From: Methanomassiliicoccus sp. UBA345
GTDB taxonomy: Archaea; Thermoplasmatota; Thermoplasmata; Methanomassiliicoccales; Methanomassiliicoccaceae
Direction: 5' to 3'
Length of the DNA stretch: 23,556 bases
NCBI GenBank assembly: GCA_002504525.1
Contig: DATD01000020.1
Span: forward strand, 38,595 to 62,150
Part shown: in pieces, positions 21,924-23,556 of the stretch
How positions within the stretch are numbered: the stretch's first letter is position 1
How the letters are laid out: every line of letters starts with the position of its first letter
Made by a program: the position numbers and the translations under genes
Notes under the pieces: model-generated
Seen by the model: only the letters and a program-made list of their open reading frames with translations
The model's database searches: none
Told to the model about the DNA's origin: nothing

Positions 21924-22256
21924 ATGACGACCAGGGTGAGAGTTAACATGTTTCCATGCGAGAACAGGACCGAGATCACGGCGGAGGCGACCGATGACGG
22001 CAACTATGTCGTCCGGGCGATCAGTAGTTGCGAGAAGGCCCATCGGTACGTTGAAGGGCTGGGGCCACTCTCGTTGATCGATCTCACCGACAAAGCAGGA
22101 AGCAAGGTGTTCCGCGACTTCCTGAACGGAGACATGAGCGCCAACTGTCTGCTCCCCTCCGGGGTGATGACCGCGCTGTGGGTGGAAGCGGGGATGATCG
22201 CCCGGTCCATGGCCAGGAAGGGAGTTCCGCTCAGCATCGAGTTCGTCGAGGGTTGA
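21924..22256 (+). CDS. Small three-cysteine protein, DUF6951-like
   Basis: A 110-residue soluble protein with Cys12 (FPCENRTEITAEA), Cys36 (AISSCEKAH) and Cys75 (SANCLLPSGVMTALWVEAGM). The pattern of an N-terminal Cys strand, an S-x-C in the middle and C-x-x-P-x-G-x-x-x-A near the end reminds me of the small methanogen family DUF6951; this is from memory and uncertain. Three separated cysteines could bind a metal or an Fe-S cluster. It lies between the ATPase and arsD, with an unknown 96-residue protein after a 56-base gap, so a metal/metalloid role is plausible but unproven. Confidence 0.55.
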   Translation: MTTRVRVNMFPCENRTEITAEATDDGNYVVRAISSCEKAHRYVEGLGPLSLIDLTDKAGSKVFRDFLNGDMSANCLLPSGVMTALWVEAGMIARSMARKGVPLSIEFVEG

Positions 22257-22312
22257 TCCATCGTGCCATCAAGACCGTCGCCTAAGGCCAACAAGACAAT
22301 TGGAAATGTCAT

Positions 22313-22603
22313 ATGCCATTCAGACTAAGAAAACTGTGCTCATCGATCGAGGACTATGAAGCCAATGGACACGGTCCGTTAGACCTTGACATGTTCGATC
22401 GGCACCTATCCTGCCTGCCTGGCGTCGAGGTCTCAAGGCAGGGGCCTGTCCTGACCGCTTTGTTCGAGGATGAGGGGGTCGTGGTCAGACTATTTTCGAG
22501 TGGAAAGGCGCTGATCCAGGCCAGTTTGAGGGGGGACGCGGAACGTGTATGCTCGATATTGAACAAGGTAGCCGATGAACCATCGGGGTTGCCCGCTCTG
22601 TGA
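22313..22603 (+). CDS. Small alpha/beta protein of unknown function
   Basis: A 96-residue protein starting MPFRLRKLCSSIEDYEANGH. The second half, GPVLTALFEDEGVVVRLFSS then GKALIQASLRGDAERVCSIL, is a beta-beta-beta-alpha run. Its 'V-x-L-F-x-S-G-K-A-L-I' resembles both the TBP repeat and the C-terminal part of ThiF-like proteins, but nothing decisive identifies it. Cysteines are at 9, 34 and 80. There is no strong ribosome site. It is probably translated from the same message as the three-cysteine protein before it. Confidence 0.45.
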   Translation: MPFRLRKLCSSIEDYEANGHGPLDLDMFDRHLSCLPGVEVSRQGPVLTALFEDEGVVVRLFSSGKALIQASLRGDAERVCSILNKVADEPSGLPAL

Positions 22604-22672
22604 TCCAAACAAGGGCACGAAACTCTTCCTCGCCCATGGTCGCCTTGAACGGCCCACTCATAATTAACCTCA

Positions 22673-22741
22673 TTGCAAATTATCTTGAAATGACAAATTC
22701 TATATACTCTCGCCTACATATCGTTTCAAATTATGTTGAAA
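22673..22741 (+). promoter_or_regulatory. arsDA promoter with two candidate ArsR operators flanking the TATA box
   Basis: Upstream copy TTGCAAATTATCTTGAAA (22673-22690) and downstream copy TTTCAAATTATGTTGAAA (22724-22741), both of the form TTTCAA-N6-TTGAAA, bracket the TATA box TTCTATATA (22698-22706). The two copies are 51 bp apart centre to centre and differ at two positions. The downstream copy covers the predicted transcription start. This is a classic arrangement for metal-released repression. Confidence 0.6.
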
Positions 22742-22784
22742 TTGTTAACGGGCGATCGAGATTTGAGTAAAGAGAGGTGACCAA

Positions 22785-23129
22785 ATGACAAAGAAATTGA
22801 CCATATTCGAAGGTGCGTTATGCTGCTCCACGGGCATATGTGGCCCTGAGCCGGACAAAGCGTTGATTCAGCTGAACGAGGACGTTAAGAGGCTCAAGGC
22901 CGAGTTCCCGGAGGATACTATCGCCAGAAGCTCCCTGTCATTTAATGCCGCGGCATTCTTAGAACATCCCGAGGTTCTCAAGCGTGTAAATAAACAGGGA
23001 ACGGGCGTTCTTCCCATCACCTCCCTCAACGGCAGGATCCTCGCCCAGGGCAGGTACATGACATATACGGAAATGAAGGCAGCCCTCCTGGAAAGTCGGC
23101 CGTCGAAGGGGGGTGAAGACGATGAATGA
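22785..23129 (+). CDS. arsD: ArsD arsenic metallochaperone / regulator
   Basis: A 114-residue protein of thioredoxin-like fold with LTIFEGALCCSTGICGPEPD near the start. Cys13, Cys14 and Cys19 match the vicinal pair plus third cysteine that bind As(III)/Sb(III) in ArsD. RSSLSFNAAAFLEHPEVLKR and GVLPITSLNGRILAQGRYMT are the family's middle and end. ArsD passes arsenite to the ArsA ATPase, whose gene overlaps its end by 8 bases. A strong GAGGTGA lies just ahead of ATG 22785. No arsB or acr3 permease is in the window; it could follow arsA. Confidence 0.93.
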   Translation: MTKKLTIFEGALCCSTGICGPEPDKALIQLNEDVKRLKAEFPEDTIARSSLSFNAAAFLEHPEVLKRVNKQGTGVLPITSLNGRILAQGRYMTYTEMKAALLESRPSKGGEDDE

Positions 23130-23556
23130 TCTGTTCGAAGTTGAAAGGGGCAAGACCAAGTTCATCTTCTTCAGCGGGAAAGGAGGGGTGGGCAAGAGCA
23201 CCATGAGCTGCGCCACCGCGGTATGGCTTGCCCGGAGAGGGTACAAGACGCTCATCGTGACCACCGATCCGGCGCCGAACCTGGGGGACATCTTCGGCCA
23301 GGAGATCGGGCATCGCGTCACCGCCGTTCGGGCCGTCCCGAACCTCTATGCAACGGAGATCGATCCGGACGTAGCATCGCAGGAATACCGCGAGCGGACG
23401 GTCGCTCCCCTTAAGGGCATCCTGGACCAGAAGAACCTGGATGCGATGATGGAGCAGATGAAGAGCCCTTGCGTTGAAGAGGTCGCGGCCTTTGACAGCT
23501 TCATCGAGTTCATGGATGACCCACAGTATGATGTGGTCATCTTCGACACCGCTCCG
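23122..23556 (+). CDS. arsA: ArsA arsenite-stimulated ATPase, 3' end beyond window
   Basis: The first 145 residues are present and open to the window edge: MNDLFEVERGKTKFIFFSGK with the deviant Walker A GKGGVGKST (19-27), TTDPAPNLGDIFGQ (switch-I-like) and VVIFDTAP at the cut edge. Cys117 in SPCVEEVAAFDSF corresponds to the first metalloid-binding cysteine of ArsA (C-x-x-E-x-AAFD-x-F). ArsA is the cytosolic ATPase that energises arsenite export. Whether this is a one- or two-domain ArsA cannot be seen. ATG 23122 overlaps arsD by 8 bases, and GGGGGGTGA just ahead provides a strong ribosome site. Confidence 0.92.
   Translation, partial: MNDLFEVERGKTKFIFFSGKGGVGKSTMSCATAVWLARRGYKTLIVTTDPAPNLGDIFGQEIGHRVTAVRAVPNLYATEIDPDVASQEYRERTVAPLKGILDQKNLDAMMEQMKSPCVEEVAAFDSFIEFMDDPQYDVVIFDTAP

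Noticed and set aside
1..23556. tRNA genes, rRNA, CRISPR arrays, insertion sequences
   Set aside because: I looked for cloverleaf-like segments, regularly spaced repeats and transposase motifs on both strands and saw none; a dedicated scan could still find a weak tRNA.

Overview
The window looks like the chromosome of a GC-rich archaeon. Nearly every gene that starts a transcription unit has an archaeal TATA box about 25-45 bases ahead of it. Some transcripts look leaderless (UXS, cooS), others carry GGAGGT-type ribosome sites, and intergenic T-runs rather than bacterial terminators follow several genes. The gene set (PRC-barrel proteins, CooS/CooC/CooT, CDLCPC-type ArsR regulators, arsD-arsA) would suit a euryarchaeon of the Thermoplasmata / Methanomassiliicoccales type. 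That placement is an inference: there is no rRNA or other firm marker here. About 20 of the 26 visible stops are TGA; TAG is used by only two intact genes.

Layout. (1) 1-2794, minus strand: a P5C-dehydrogenase-like aldehyde dehydrogenase, a broken sugar-isomerase gene with an in-frame TAG and a frameshift, and a PRC-barrel gene cut by the window edge, chained by ATGA overlaps. (2) 2854-6382: a polysaccharide flippase divergent from ugd-galU. (3) 6363-8292, minus: a universal stress protein with two small membrane proteins, again overlapping by 4 bases. (4) 8546-10128: an EamA exporter, a 21-residue CCxC/lysine-rich mini-protein and a winged-helix regulator, with an AT-rich segment carrying dyads between the last two. 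(5) 10129-13971: an SDR epimerase, UDP-xylose synthase, a small membrane protein and a second flippase. GalU, Ugd and UXS together give Glc-1-P to UDP-Glc to UDP-GlcA to UDP-Xyl, so regions 2 and 5 form one nucleotide-sugar/surface-glycan precursor set, although no glycosyltransferase is present. (6) 13972-14592: a gene-poor segment with strong inverted repeats, then a second PRC-barrel gene. (7) 14752-18208, minus: arsR-cooT-cooC-cooS, a stand-alone Ni-CO dehydrogenase with its nickel-handling proteins and a cysteine-rich ArsR regulator. (8) 18458-23556: a metal/metalloid module of a second CDLCPC ArsR, a separate HMA chaperone, a P1B ATPase with CSC in place of CPC, an arsR remnant, two small unknown proteins, arsD and the start of arsA.

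Most interesting signal. A dyad of the form TTTCAA-N6-TTGAAA recurs, with variation, in the promoters of the HMA gene, the P1B ATPase and (twice, flanking the TATA box) arsD. This ties unlinked transcription units into one apparent ArsR-type regulon. A decayed third arsR copy, with its promoter still recognisable, lies inside this module and resembles the CO-dehydrogenase regulator. That suggests the CODH and metalloid regulators come from one duplicated family. All motif positions were read by eye; no database search was run.
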